NCBI RefSeq assembly: GCF_000426065.1
Contig: NZ_AUEQ01000006.1
Span: 248,001-312,000 of the forward strand
Length of the DNA stretch: 64,000 bases
From: Mycobacterium sp. URHD0025
Lineage (GTDB): Bacteria; Actinomycetota; Actinomycetes; Mycobacteriales; Mycobacteriaceae
Direction: 5' to 3'
Under the pieces are notes generated by a model that saw only the letters and a list, made by a program, of their open reading frames with translations, did not search any database and was not told the origin of the DNA. Made by a program: the position numbers and the translations under genes. This document shows positions 45,606 through 54,271 of the stretch, one piece after another. Position 1 is the stretch's first letter, and every line of letters begins with the position of its first letter.

Positions 45606-46375
45606 GCACGAACGAGATTGCGGTTCAAGAGTTCTGGGACGAGCTGCGCAAGACGACCCAGGCCAGGATCGGGCTGGGCCGGGCCGGCAACGCGCTGCCT
45701 ACCCGTCGGGTCCTCGAACTCGCCGCGGCGCATGCCGCGGCCCGCGATGCGGTGCACGTGCCGTTGGACACCGATCAACTGGTGAGCGCCGTCCGCGACG
45801 TGGGTATCGGCGAGCCGGCCGTGGTGACCAGCCGGGCCACCTCACGCGACGAGTATCTGCGCCGGCCCGATCTGGGCCGCGAACCCGCCGAGGCCATGGA
45901 AGTGCCTGCCACCCCGGCCGACATCGGTTTCGTACTCGCCGACGGGTTGTCGCCGACCGCACTGGATCGTCACGGCGCGACGCTACTCGCGGCGTTGGTG
46001 GAACAACTGCGGGACCGCTACACCCTGGCCCCGCCGGTGATCGCGACGCAGGCCCGCGTCGCGCTCGGCGATCACCTAGGAGCACAGCAGCACGTCCGAA
46101 CTCTGCTCGTCGTGATCGGAGAGCGTCCCGGTCTGAGCGTTGCAGACAGCCTCGGCATCTACCTCACCCACCTGCCGATGCCCGGCCGCACCGACGCCGA
46201 CCGCAACTGCATCTCCAACATCCATCCGCCAGACGGCCTCGGTTACGCCGAGGCCGCCCGGGTGGCGGCCGGACTGGTCGACGGGGCGCTGGCGCTGGGC
46301 CGCTCCGGCGTCGACCTGAAGGACACCTCACGGACCTCGGCGCTCGACCCGACCCGCATGACCCAACTCAACTGA
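45602..46375 (+). CDS. eutC: Ethanolamine ammonia-lyase, small subunit
   Basis: A 257-residue small subunit: FWDELRKTTQARIGLGRAGNALPT, DEYLRRPDLGREP, DIGFVLADGLSPTALDRHG and the late CISNIHPPDGLGYAEAARV are family blocks. With EutB it forms the cobalamin site. Its N-terminus is short and lacks the extended targeting region of microcompartment EutC proteins. The stop is 13 bp before the HAD-family lipoprotein gene, so that gene is probably in the same transcript. Confidence 0.96.
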   Translation: MSTNEIAVQEFWDELRKTTQARIGLGRAGNALPTRRVLELAAAHAAARDAVHVPLDTDQLVSAVRDVGIGEPAVVTSRATSRDEYLRRPDLGREPAEAMEVPATPADIGFVLADGLSPTALDRHGATLLAALVEQLRDRYTLAPPVIATQARVALGDHLGAQQHVRTLLVVIGERPGLSVADSLGIYLTHLPMPGRTDADRNCISNIHPPDGLGYAEAARVAAGLVDGALALGRSGVDLKDTSRTSALDPTRMTQLN

Positions 46376-46388
46376 ATCAGGAGTCTCA

Positions 46389-47663
46389 ATGACCGTGCGT
46401 GCCGCCCTGTCTCTGCTCGCCGCGATGACCGTCGCCGTCGCCGGGTGTAGCTCCGGTACCGAGTCGACGCAGTCGTCGGGCACCCCTGAGACGCCCGCCG
46501 CCGGCTGTCGGACGCTGGCCGAGAACCCGGGTTGGTATGGCGACAACCGGGACCGGATCGACGCGATGCTCGCCGAGTTGGGCACCTGCGGGGCCAACGG
46601 CTCGGTGGCCGACGGCGCCCCACTGGCACTGTTCGACTGGGACAACACCGTGGTCAAGAACGACATCGGTGACGCGACCTTCTTCTGGATGGTGCGCAAC
46701 GGCAAGCTGCGGGCCCCCGCCGGCGGCGACTGGGCGACGACGAGCCCGTACCTCACCCCGCAGGCCGTGGCTGCGCTCGGCAAGGCGTGTGCCACAAGCA
46801 CTCCCGGGCAGCCGATGCCGACCGATACCGACCTCGGGTGCGCTGACGAACTGCTGTCGGTCTACACCGACGGAGAGACGCGTGCGGATGAGCCGGCGTT
46901 CGCCGGGTTCAATGCCCGTCGCTTCGAGCCGTCGTACGCCTGGGCGGCGCAGATGCTGGCCGGCTGGCACGAATCCGAGCTGACCGGTTTCGCCGAGGCC
47001 GCCCGCAAGGAGAACCTCGACGCACCCGAGGGCACCGAGCAGAAGGTCGGCAGCGGTGACGAGACCGGCTGGGTGCGTTACTACCCGCAGATGCGAGATC
47101 TGGTGGAAACCTTGCGCGCCAACGGTTTCGACGTGCGCATCATCTCCGCGTCGGCGGAGCCGGTGGTCCGGGTGTGGGCGGCTGACCTCGGTTTCACCCC
47201 TGACAAGGTGATGGGTGTGCGGACCGAACGCGACGGTGATGTGCTGACCTCGAAGTTGGTGCCGTGCGGGGGTGAGACGGCCATTCCTTACATCGAGGGC
47301 AAGCGCTGCCGGGTGAACGAGGACGTCTTCGGAGTCAAGGGGCCCGCCGCGTTCGAACAGCAGGCGGAGCCCAAGCGGGCGGCCTTCGGCGCCGGGGATT
47401 CCGATACCGACGTCACGTTCCTCACCGATGCCACCGCTCTGCGCCTGGTGCTCAACCGCAACAAGACCGAACTGATGTGTTCGGCTTACGACAACTCCGA
47501 CGGGCGCTGGTTGGTGAACCCGATGTTCATCGAGCCGAAGAAGAAGCAGGGCGATCCGTACGAATGCGCATCCGAGGGCTATATCGAGCCCAGCGGTAAG
47601 GAAGCGCCGCTGCACCGGGCCGACGGCAGCGTCGTGCCCGATCAGGAGGACTCAGTCTCCTAG
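46389..47663 (+). CDS. HAD-family phosphatase lipoprotein
   Basis: A 424-residue secreted lipoprotein: signal peptide with lipobox VAGC (lipid-carrying Cys20), then a HAD fold. Motif I is DWDNTVV (Asp83 and Asp85), motif II the IISAS segment, and the later GDSDTDVTFL gives motif IV. The pattern DxDNT resembles phosphorylcholine phosphatase and related periplasmic HAD enzymes. It is 13 bp after eutC, so it may release choline or ethanolamine from phosphorylated precursors for the permease (inference). Cys-rich segments suggest disulfides, fitting an extracytoplasmic location. Confidence 0.8.
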   Translation: MTVRAALSLLAAMTVAVAGCSSGTESTQSSGTPETPAAGCRTLAENPGWYGDNRDRIDAMLAELGTCGANGSVADGAPLALFDWDNTVVKNDIGDATFFWMVRNGKLRAPAGGDWATTSPYLTPQAVAALGKACATSTPGQPMPTDTDLGCADELLSVYTDGETRADEPAFAGFNARRFEPSYAWAAQMLAGWHESELTGFAEAARKENLDAPEGTEQKVGSGDETGWVRYYPQMRDLVETLRANGFDVRIISASAEPVVRVWAADLGFTPDKVMGVRTERDGDVLTSKLVPCGGETAIPYIEGKRCRVNEDVFGVKGPAAFEQQAEPKRAAFGAGDSDTDVTFLTDATALRLVLNRNKTELMCSAYDNSDGRWLVNPMFIEPKKKQGDPYECASEGYIEPSGKEAPLHRADGSVVPDQEDSVS

Positions 47664-47686
47664 TGCTCGGCCTCGGAAGCCGCGTT

Positions 47687-47716
47687 TTGACCTGCATGGA
47701 TGCCCACAGGTAAGCT
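47687..47716 (+). promoter_or_regulatory. Probable SigA promoter for rplM-rpsI
   Basis: TTGACC (47687-47692), 18-bp spacer, TAAGCT (47711-47716), giving a leader of about 130 nt before the rplM GTG at 47850. The leader contains TGCCC-TTTT-GGGCA (47734-47747) and further inverted repeats. Confidence 0.6.
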
Positions 47717-47849
47717 GCCCCGTTGGTGTGTGCTGCCCTTTTGGGCATGCGGTTCCGGGTCAACGTCGGTCGCCGGGACTCGTAGCGCGCTCACCAGACC
47801 GGCACCCGGGACATCCTGGGACCAAACCCGAGAAGAAGAGGTAAGCGCT

Positions 47850-48289
47850 GTGCCTACGTACACGCCGAAGGCGGGTGACACCACACATCAGTGGTACGTC
47901 ATCGACGCCCAGGACGTGGTGCTCGGCCGGCTCGCCGTCGAAGCAGCCAAGTTGCTGCGCGGCAAGCACAAGCCGACATTCACGCCGAATGTCGATGGTG
48001 GCGATTTCGTCATCGTCATCAACGCCGAGAAGATCGCCGTCAGCGGCGACAAGCTCACCAAGAAGTTCGCTTACAGCCACTCGGGTTACCCGGGCGGTCT
48101 GCGCAAGCGCACCATCGGCCAACTGCTGGAGAAGCACCCGACCCGCGTCGTCGAGAACGCGATCCTCGGCATGCTGCCCCACACCAAGCTCGGTCGGCAG
48201 ATCCAGAAGAAGCTCAAGGTCTACGCAGGCCCGGATCATCCGCATGCCGCGCAGCAGCCGATTCCGTACGAGATCAAGCAGGTGGCCCA

Positions 48290-48293
<4 letters not shown>
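47850..48293 (+). CDS. rplM: 50S ribosomal protein L13
   Basis: A 147-residue protein starting [20 protein letters not shown], with [20 protein letters not shown] and the [25 protein letters not shown] end. GTG start at 47850 with an AGAAGAGG site. It overlaps rpsI by 4 bp (GTGA), the usual L13-S9 operon. Confidence 0.98.
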
Positions 48294-48778
<485 letters not shown>

Positions 48779-48800
48779 TCTGTCGCCTTACGGCCGAACG

Positions 48801-48845
48801 AACCCGCCGGGTGTGTCACGTACACGCCCGGCGGGTTTGTTTTTG
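48801..48845 (+). terminator. Intrinsic terminator after rpsI
   Basis: A GC-rich stem (about 48801-48815 paired with 48823-48837, loop of about 7) followed by TTTGTTTTTG. This is the clearest classical rho-independent terminator in the window and ends the rplM-rpsI transcript. Confidence 0.9.
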
Positions 48846-49184
48846 TCTCCCTGGTGCCGCCGTACAGGGTCGGCGCCGCCGCTTTCCGTGCCAGGGTCGT
48901 TCCCCGCGCTTCTGCGCGACCCTGTGGTGGAAACCGGCGTCGGCCGGCGCCGCCTGCGGGGATTCCGACGAATTTCAGCCTGTTGACCTGCGCAGATGTA
49001 GGGTACGCAGAATTTTTTCGCGAGATGTGGTTTGAATTCGTTTGTCGAGTGGAAGCCCACGTGGTGGAGAGCAGGGGGTCGCTTTGTGTCAGCAGGGTCG
49101 TGCCCGCAGGAAATTCCTGCCACCGGTAGACGTCGTGTCGACGTCGGGGGACCGGGTGCCGCTTTCCCATCGGAAGGAGTAATT
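48846..49184 (+). other. Gene-free region before the small secreted protein, with palindromes
   Basis: 339 bp between the rpsI terminator and the GTG at 49185. No open frame looks real; minus-strand frames here are shadows. It holds a weak -35/-10 pair, TTGACC at 48983 and TACGCA at 49004 (15-bp spacer), and two perfect palindromes close to the gene: GCAGGAAATTCCTGC (49106-49120) and GACGTCG-TGT-CGACGTC (49129-49145). The GGAAGGAG site is at 49171-49178. Confidence 0.5.
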
Positions 49185-49613
49185 GTGGGGAACTTCGTGA
49201 AGACCGCGACCGCCGGAGCGATGCTCGGTGGGTCGCTGCTGTTTACCGTCGGCTTGGGCATGGCCCACGCGGCGCCGGAAACCGCCGGTGACGGCAAGGT
49301 GAATCTCACCCTCGGCAACGTCTCGGTTCTGCAGAACGTCGATGACGCCGCAGCCGCCCAGATCGCGGCAGGGGTGTGCGAGAACACCGACACCGCTTCG
49401 CTGACCACCGCTGTCCAGGGCGTCGACGCGAACGGTACCGACCACGTCGTCTGCACCAACAACCTCGGGACCATCTCGTTCAGCCAGAACGGCACCGCGG
49501 AGCGGCCTGGTAGCGCGCCACAGGGAGCCGGGCCGCACAGCCTGGCGCCGACGACGGCACCCACGACGGTGCCGGGAGGAACCCACTCGTCGTCCGACAC
49601 TGACGGCAGCTAG
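49185..49613 (+). CDS. Small secreted protein of unknown function
   Basis: A 142-residue protein. Signal peptide about residues 1-29 (GAMLGGSLLFTVGLGMAHA, cleavage before APETAG); mature domain about residues 30-100 with two Cys (AAGVCENTD and HVVCTNN) likely to form one disulfide; the C-terminal 40 residues are Pro/Thr/Ser-rich (LAPTTAPTTVPGG). GTG start at 49185 after GGAAGGAG; the open frame extending to 49032 is not supported. It stands alone between the rpsI terminator and glmM. Family not recognised; it looks like one of the small secreted mycobacterial antigens. Confidence 0.72.
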   Translation: MGNFVKTATAGAMLGGSLLFTVGLGMAHAAPETAGDGKVNLTLGNVSVLQNVDDAAAAQIAAGVCENTDTASLTTAVQGVDANGTDHVVCTNNLGTISFSQNGTAERPGSAPQGAGPHSLAPTTAPTTVPGGTHSSSDTDGS

Positions 49614-49769
49614 AGATTTATCGCCGATCCCCGCCCGCGCAGCGTCCCGCGGGTGGGGATTCGGTGATTACGCCGTCGAGCATCACGATGGCGCATCAAT
49701 TCAGCCCCAGGACGGTTGTTGACCTCGTCGGTTGTGTTTCGGGCAGCCAATTATGAGAAGTTTAAGGGC

Positions 49770-51110
49770 ATGGGTCGACTGTTCGGCACCGATGGGGTGC
49801 GTGGGGTCGCCAATCGCGATCTGACCGCTGAACTGGCGGTTGCACTCGGTTCGGCGGCGGCGCGGCGTCTCGGCAACTCCGCGGGACGTGGCCGGCGGGT
49901 CGCCGTGGTGGGCCGTGATCCGCGGGCGAGCGGCGAGATGCTCGAAGCCGCCGTGATCGCCGGAATCACCAGCGAGGGTGTCGACGCCCTGCGGGTCGGC
50001 GTCCTGCCGACACCCGCGGTGGCCTACCTGACCAGTGCGTATGACGCCGATTTCGGGGTGATGATCTCCGCGTCGCACAACCCGATGCCCGACAACGGCA
50101 TCAAGATCTTCGGCCCGGGCGGGCACAAGCTCGATGACGCCGCTGAGGACCGCATTGAGGATTTGGTCAACTCCGGCCCGGGCCTGCGTCCGACGGGAGC
50201 CGGCATCGGTCGGGTACTCGAGGCAGAGGATGCGCTGGACCGCTACCTGCGGCATGCCTCCAAGGCCGTCACCACCCGATTGGAAGGCCTCACCGTGGTT
50301 GTCGACTGCGCGCACGGTGCGGCGTCGTCGGCCGCTCCGCGGGCGTACCGGGCCGCCGGCGCCAACGTCGTCGCGATCAACGCCGAGCCCAACGGCCTCA
50401 ACATCAACGACGGCTGCGGATCCACCCATATGGACGTGCTGCAGGCGGCCGTCATCGAGCACGGCGCCGATCTGGGGTTGGCCCACGACGGCGACGCCGA
50501 CCGGTGCCTGGCGGTCGACGCCGCGGGCCGGGTCGTCGACGGCGACGCCATCATGGTGGTTCTGGCACTGGCGATGCAGCAGGCCGGGGAATTGGCCTCC
50601 GACACGTTGGTGGCCACGGTGATGAGCAATCTGGGCCTGCACCTGGCCATGCGGGCTGCCGGTATCGAGGTCCGGACCACCGGCGTCGGCGATCGTTACG
50701 TGCTGGAGGAACTGCGGGCCGGCGAGTTCTCGCTCGGTGGTGAGCAGTCCGGCCACATCGTGTTGCCGGGCCTGGGCACGACCGGCGACGGCATCGTCAC
50801 CGGGCTGCGGCTGATGTCGCGGATGGCCCAGACCCGGGCCACCTTGGCTGACCTCGCCGAGCCCATGCGCACACTGCCGCAGGTTCTGATCAACGTTCAG
50901 GTCGATGACAAGGCCGCGGTGGCCAAGGCGCCCTCCGTACAGTCCGCAGTGGCTCAAGCCGAAGCCGAGCTCGGAGACACCGGCCGAATCCTGTTGCGGC
51001 CCTCGGGGACCGAGCAGGTGGTTCGGGTGATGGTCGAGGCTGCCGACGAGAACACGGCTCGACTGCTCGCGGTCCGGGTGGCTGAGTCGGTCAGCGGCCA
51101 GTCAGCCTGA
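49770..51110 (+). CDS. glmM: Phosphoglucosamine mutase
   Basis: A 446-residue alpha-D-phosphohexomutase. It converts glucosamine-6-phosphate to glucosamine-1-phosphate on the way to UDP-GlcNAc for peptidoglycan. The phosphoserine loop is ISASHNP (about Ser102), the metal loop DGDADR, the sugar-binding loop GGEQSGH, and the phosphate-binding loop [14 protein letters not shown]. It corresponds to M. tuberculosis mrsA/glmM (Rv3441c). Start ATG at 49770 ([12 protein letters not shown]); the frame open to 49716 adds a non-homologous extension. Confidence 0.97.
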   Translation: MGRLFGTDGVRGVANRDLTAELAVALGSAAARRLGNSAGRGRRVAVVGRDPRASGEMLEAAVIAGITSEGVDALRVGVLPTPAVAYLTSAYDADFGVMISASHNPMPDNGIKIFGPGGHKLDDAAEDRIEDLVNSGPGLRPTGAGIGRVLEAEDALDRYLRHASKAVTTRLEGLTVVVDCAHGAASSAAPRAYRAAGANVVAINAEPNGLNINDGCGSTHMDVLQAAVIEHGADLGLAHDGDADRCLAVDAAGRVVDGDAIMVVLALAMQQAGELASDTLVATVMSNLGLHLAMRAAGIEVRTTGVGDRYVLEELRAGEFSLGGEQSGHIVLPGLGTTGDGIVTGLRLMSRMAQTRATLADLAEPMRTLPQVLINVQVDDKAAVAKAPSVQSAVAQAEAELGDTGRILLRPSGTEQVVRVMVEAADENTARLLAVRVAESVSGQSA

Positions 51111-51147
51111 CGGAACCGGACAGCGTCCGGCTGCGTCTAAACCGGGC

Positions 51148-51444
51148 ATGGGAGAAGTAACTGCCGCCCGCGTCGATGCCGAGGCTCTGCTGCAGGTGGC
51201 ACGCCAGTACGGTGCCGCCGCCGAGATCATCGAGTCCGGTACCCAGGTGCGGTTGCGGTTTGACGGCGCGACGGCCGGCCGGGCGCACACTGGTTGTGGT
51301 GACTCGCTGCGGACCGCGCTCGACGGAATCATCGTGCCCCTTCGCCAATGGGCCCGAGCGGCAGGTGAAGTCGCCGCGGTACTGACGAGCACCACCGACC
51401 GGTACGTGGTCGCGGATGCCCGCGCGGCTGCCCGGGTGGGCTGA
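51148..51444 (+). CDS. Type VII-associated small helical protein (Rv3440c-like)
   Basis: A 98-residue helical protein starting MGEVTAARVDAEALLQVARQY and ending TSTTDRYVVADARAAARVG. It fits the size and the terminal TDRYVVADARAA pattern of the ESX-1-target/DUF2580-like family, which are partner proteins of type VII substrates. The gene is between glmM and the next gene (3 bp gap), exactly as Rv3440c. It lacks a clear WXG motif. Co-secretion with the product of 51448-52938 is inferred. Confidence 0.78.
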   Translation: MGEVTAARVDAEALLQVARQYGAAAEIIESGTQVRLRFDGATAGRAHTGCGDSLRTALDGIIVPLRQWARAAGEVAAVLTSTTDRYVVADARAAARVG

Positions 51445-51447
51445 GGC

Positions 51448-52938
51448 GTGGCCCAAATCGGTGACGTAGCACGACGTTTGGATCAGGGCGAGCCTGCGGT
51501 CGCGACATTCGCCGAGTTCGTGTGGGCGTGCGCGCAGCTGGGCTACCACCATCCGGACCTCACCGCGCACGCCGGTCAGGTGCACGACTGGTACGCCGCG
51601 GAAGACGGTCTGGACCTGAGGATGCTGGACGCCGACTGTGCGGGGCTGGCAGCGACGGCGGATTCGGCCGAGCACGCACTGCGGCTGCAGAACGATCAAC
51701 TGGGCGCGCTCGAGCGTGCGTGGCAGGGGCATGGCGCAAGCGCAGCACGTGACCTTCTGGATCGCCACCGTGACGCGGCCCGGCAGGCCGTCGCGGCCGT
51801 GCGCCGGGCGGCCGACACCCTGGCACCGCTGCGCGATCAACTGTGGCGGGCCATCGACACCAAGGTCGCCGTGACCGAGCGGATCGAGGCGCGGTGTGCG
51901 GCGCAGCGCCCGGCCTGGCTCGCCGCGGCCCGCGCCGTGCGAACGGGACTCGGAAACCGCGACGCAGCCAGTGAATTGATCGACACACAGGTGAAACCGT
52001 TCGTCGACAACGACATCGGTGCCGACTGGGTGCCGGCGATGCGTTCGGCGACAGCCGCGGTGGCCGATGCGTATGCCGCGGCGCTCGCCGCCCTCGCCGA
52101 CGGCCCCGCTGCGGTGTTCGAGATCCCTGGCGACCTGGGGCCGTCATGGACCCCGCACATCGGCGCGGCGGTTCGTCCGGATCCGCCGATGGGCAGCGCC
52201 GCCACGGTGCCCGCCGGATTCGTACCGTCGGCCGGTGCGGGCCCCATGCCAGGCGTTACCGGCCGGGCTCCGGCGGGCTCTTCCATCATGTCGTCGCCAG
52301 TCCCTCAGATGTCTTCTGCTGCACCATCTCTCGCGTCACCGACTGATCCGGCCGGCCCGGCTGTGCCAGCTGTGCCGGCAGCCACCAACCCCGCCGCAGC
52401 GGATACGGCGGCCGGGTTCGGTTCACCGCTGGGCGGTGGATTGCCCGGGGCCGGGATGTCGGGGATGGGGTCCGGAGTTTCCGGCCTCGGCCAGCAGCTT
52501 GCGGATCTCTTCGGCGGGTTGATCGGATCGGCCGGCGACGGCTCTGCGGGAACGAGGGCCGACACCGCGCTGCCTGGGCAACTCGACCCGCCGGACATCT
52601 CCGACGTTGTCGATGACCCGGACGACCCGGACGACCCCGACGATCCGGACGATCCCGAGGACGCCGACGACCCTGAGGACGCCGACGAACCTGAGGACGC
52701 GACGGCCGAGGACACGACAGCCGAGGACGGCGAGGAGACCGACTCGGCTGCCGATGACCAGACGGCTGAACGGGATCCGGCAGATGCACCGCTGCCCGCC
52801 GACACCGCCACCGCCACCGAACCGGAGCCTGCGACGCCGGTAGCTGTCCCCGTTGCACCGCCCGGGCCAGTGGAGACGCCGGCCGGCGGGACACCGTGTG
52901 AGATCGCCGCCGACGAGCTACCGCAGGTGGGCGGTTAG
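51448..52938 (+). CDS. Ala/Pro-rich type VII-associated protein with acidic repeat (Rv3439c-like)
   Basis: A 496-residue protein with a helical N-terminal domain (about 1-240) holding a WXG-like turn at LERAWQGHGASAARDLL. A Pro/Ala/Gly-rich linker follows (240-380), then an acidic tail with a run of Asp-Pro-Asp repeats (about residues 388-420) and Glu/Asp/Thr-rich sequence. It is the counterpart of Rv3439c, a long conserved alanine/proline-rich protein. GTG start at 51448. The N-terminal domain plus the preceding small protein look like a WXG100-type pair with a large disordered tail. No enzymatic motif is visible. Confidence 0.78.
   Translation: MAQIGDVARRLDQGEPAVATFAEFVWACAQLGYHHPDLTAHAGQVHDWYAAEDGLDLRMLDADCAGLAATADSAEHALRLQNDQLGALERAWQGHGASAARDLLDRHRDAARQAVAAVRRAADTLAPLRDQLWRAIDTKVAVTERIEARCAAQRPAWLAAARAVRTGLGNRDAASELIDTQVKPFVDNDIGADWVPAMRSATAAVADAYAAALAALADGPAAVFEIPGDLGPSWTPHIGAAVRPDPPMGSAATVPAGFVPSAGAGPMPGVTGRAPAGSSIMSSPVPQMSSAAPSLASPTDPAGPAVPAVPAATNPAAADTAAGFGSPLGGGLPGAGMSGMGSGVSGLGQQLADLFGGLIGSAGDGSAGTRADTALPGQLDPPDISDVVDDPDDPDDPDDPDDPEDADDPEDADEPEDATAEDTTAEDGEETDSAADDQTAERDPADAPLPADTATATEPEPATPVAVPVAPPGPVETPAGGTPCEIAADELPQVGG
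52612..52698 (+). repeat. Acidic Asp-Pro-Asp codon repeats in the Rv3439c-like gene
   Basis: About 87 bp of in-frame imperfect 9-bp repeats (GACGAYCCG type) encoding a run of Asp-Asp-Pro units, then Glu-Asp-Ala-Asp variants. Such repeats expand and contract by slippage, so the length may vary between strains. Confidence 0.85.
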
Positions 52939-53070
52939 TCAGCGACGCCGTTGCGCTGTAGGGATCGCGGTCCCTGCCAGTGGGATTCCTGGCGTGAGTG
53001 AGCCATCTCGGTGTTAGACCGTATTGAGACGTGGACCGCATTCGCCGAGAAAAGTCGAGGAGATCTTTCG

Positions 53071-54222
53071 ATGACGATGGAATCCGAGTGCGAGGTTCGG
53101 GAGATAGAAGCCGAAGCACCGCCCACCCGTTTCGCTCGCGGGTGGCACTGTCTCGGTTTGACCCGGGACCTCGGCGACGGGAAACCGCACGCAATCAACG
53201 TGTTCGGCCAGAAGCTCGTCGCCTTCCGCGCCGGTGACGGCACGATCAACGTGCTCGACGGATACTGCCGGCACATGGGCGGCGACCTGGCACAAGGCGA
53301 GGTCAAGGGTGATGCGATCGCCTGCCCGTTTCACGACTGGCGGTGGGGCGGTGACGGTCGCTGCAAGAACGTGCCGTACGCCAAGCGCACTCCTCGGCTG
53401 GCGCGTACCGCGACCTGGACCACTCTTGAGCAGGATGGGATGCTGTTCATCTGGAACGACCCCGAGGGCAATCCTCCGCCGGCCGACGTGACGATTCCGC
53501 GCATCGAAGGTGCCACCAGCGATGAGTGGACCGATTGGCATTGGTACACAACGGTCGTCAATGCCAACTGCCGCGAATTGGTGGACAACGTGGTGGACAT
53601 GGCGCACTTCTTCTACGTGCACGGGTCACTGCCCACGCACTTCAAGAACATCTTCGAAGGCCACGTCGCAACCCAGTACATGAACTCCGACACCCGTGCC
53701 GACCGTCAAGATGTCGGCGGACCGACGATGCTCGGCACCACATCGGTGGCGTCGTACTACGGACCGGCGTTCATGATCGATGACCTGACGTACCACTACA
53801 CAGAAGCCGATCATCACAGCGTGCTGATCAACTGTCATTATCCGATCGACGCGAATTCGTTTGTCCTGCAATACGGCATCATCGTCAAGAAACCTCAAGG
53901 GGTGTCCGACGAGCTGGCTTTGCAGAGCGCCATCGCGCTGGGTGACTGGGTCAAGATCGGCTTCGAACAGGACGTGGCGATCTGGAAAACCAAGGCCCGC
54001 ATCGACAACCCGCTGCTGTGCGAGGAGGACGGACCGGTATATCAGCTGCGCCGCTGGTACGAACAGTTCTATGTCGATGCCGCCGATGTGGCCGCTGACA
54101 TGGTCGACCGGTTCGAATTCGAGGTCGACACGACGGGCGCGCAGCAGGCGTGGAATCAGGAGATCGAGGACAACATCGCTGCCCGCAGCGTAGGCGCGGG
54201 GGTTCGCCGGTTGCGCCGTTGA
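53071..54222 (+). CDS. kshA: 3-ketosteroid 9-alpha-hydroxylase oxygenase component, KshA-type
   Basis: A 383-residue Rieske non-heme iron oxygenase. Rieske motif: C-x-H in YCRHMGGDL and C-x2-H in CPFHDWRWGG. The catalytic-iron motif is DNVVDMAHFFYVHG (two His and an Asp). Near-identical blocks to M. tuberculosis KshA (Rv3526) include ARGWHCLG, RWGGDGRCKNVPYA and QLRRWYEQFYVD. It hydroxylates ring B of 3-ketosteroids at C9, opening the ring in cholesterol/steroid catabolism, and needs a KshB reductase, which is not in the window. Mycobacteria often have several KshA paralogues; this stand-alone copy may act on another steroid. RBS GAGGAG 6-10 nt upstream. Confidence 0.93.
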   Translation: MTMESECEVREIEAEAPPTRFARGWHCLGLTRDLGDGKPHAINVFGQKLVAFRAGDGTINVLDGYCRHMGGDLAQGEVKGDAIACPFHDWRWGGDGRCKNVPYAKRTPRLARTATWTTLEQDGMLFIWNDPEGNPPPADVTIPRIEGATSDEWTDWHWYTTVVNANCRELVDNVVDMAHFFYVHGSLPTHFKNIFEGHVATQYMNSDTRADRQDVGGPTMLGTTSVASYYGPAFMIDDLTYHYTEADHHSVLINCHYPIDANSFVLQYGIIVKKPQGVSDELALQSAIALGDWVKIGFEQDVAIWKTKARIDNPLLCEEDGPVYQLRRWYEQFYVDAADVAADMVDRFEFEVDTTGAQQAWNQEIEDNIAARSVGAGVRRLRR

Positions 54223-54271
54223 CAACTGGCGTGGTCACCCGGACGTCGCGTCTCTGCGCAAAGATGGTCCG

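Noticed and set aside
31666..47663. Bacterial microcompartment genes
   Set aside because: No BMC-domain or pentamer shell protein, no PduP/EutE, PduL or EutD homologue was found in the island.
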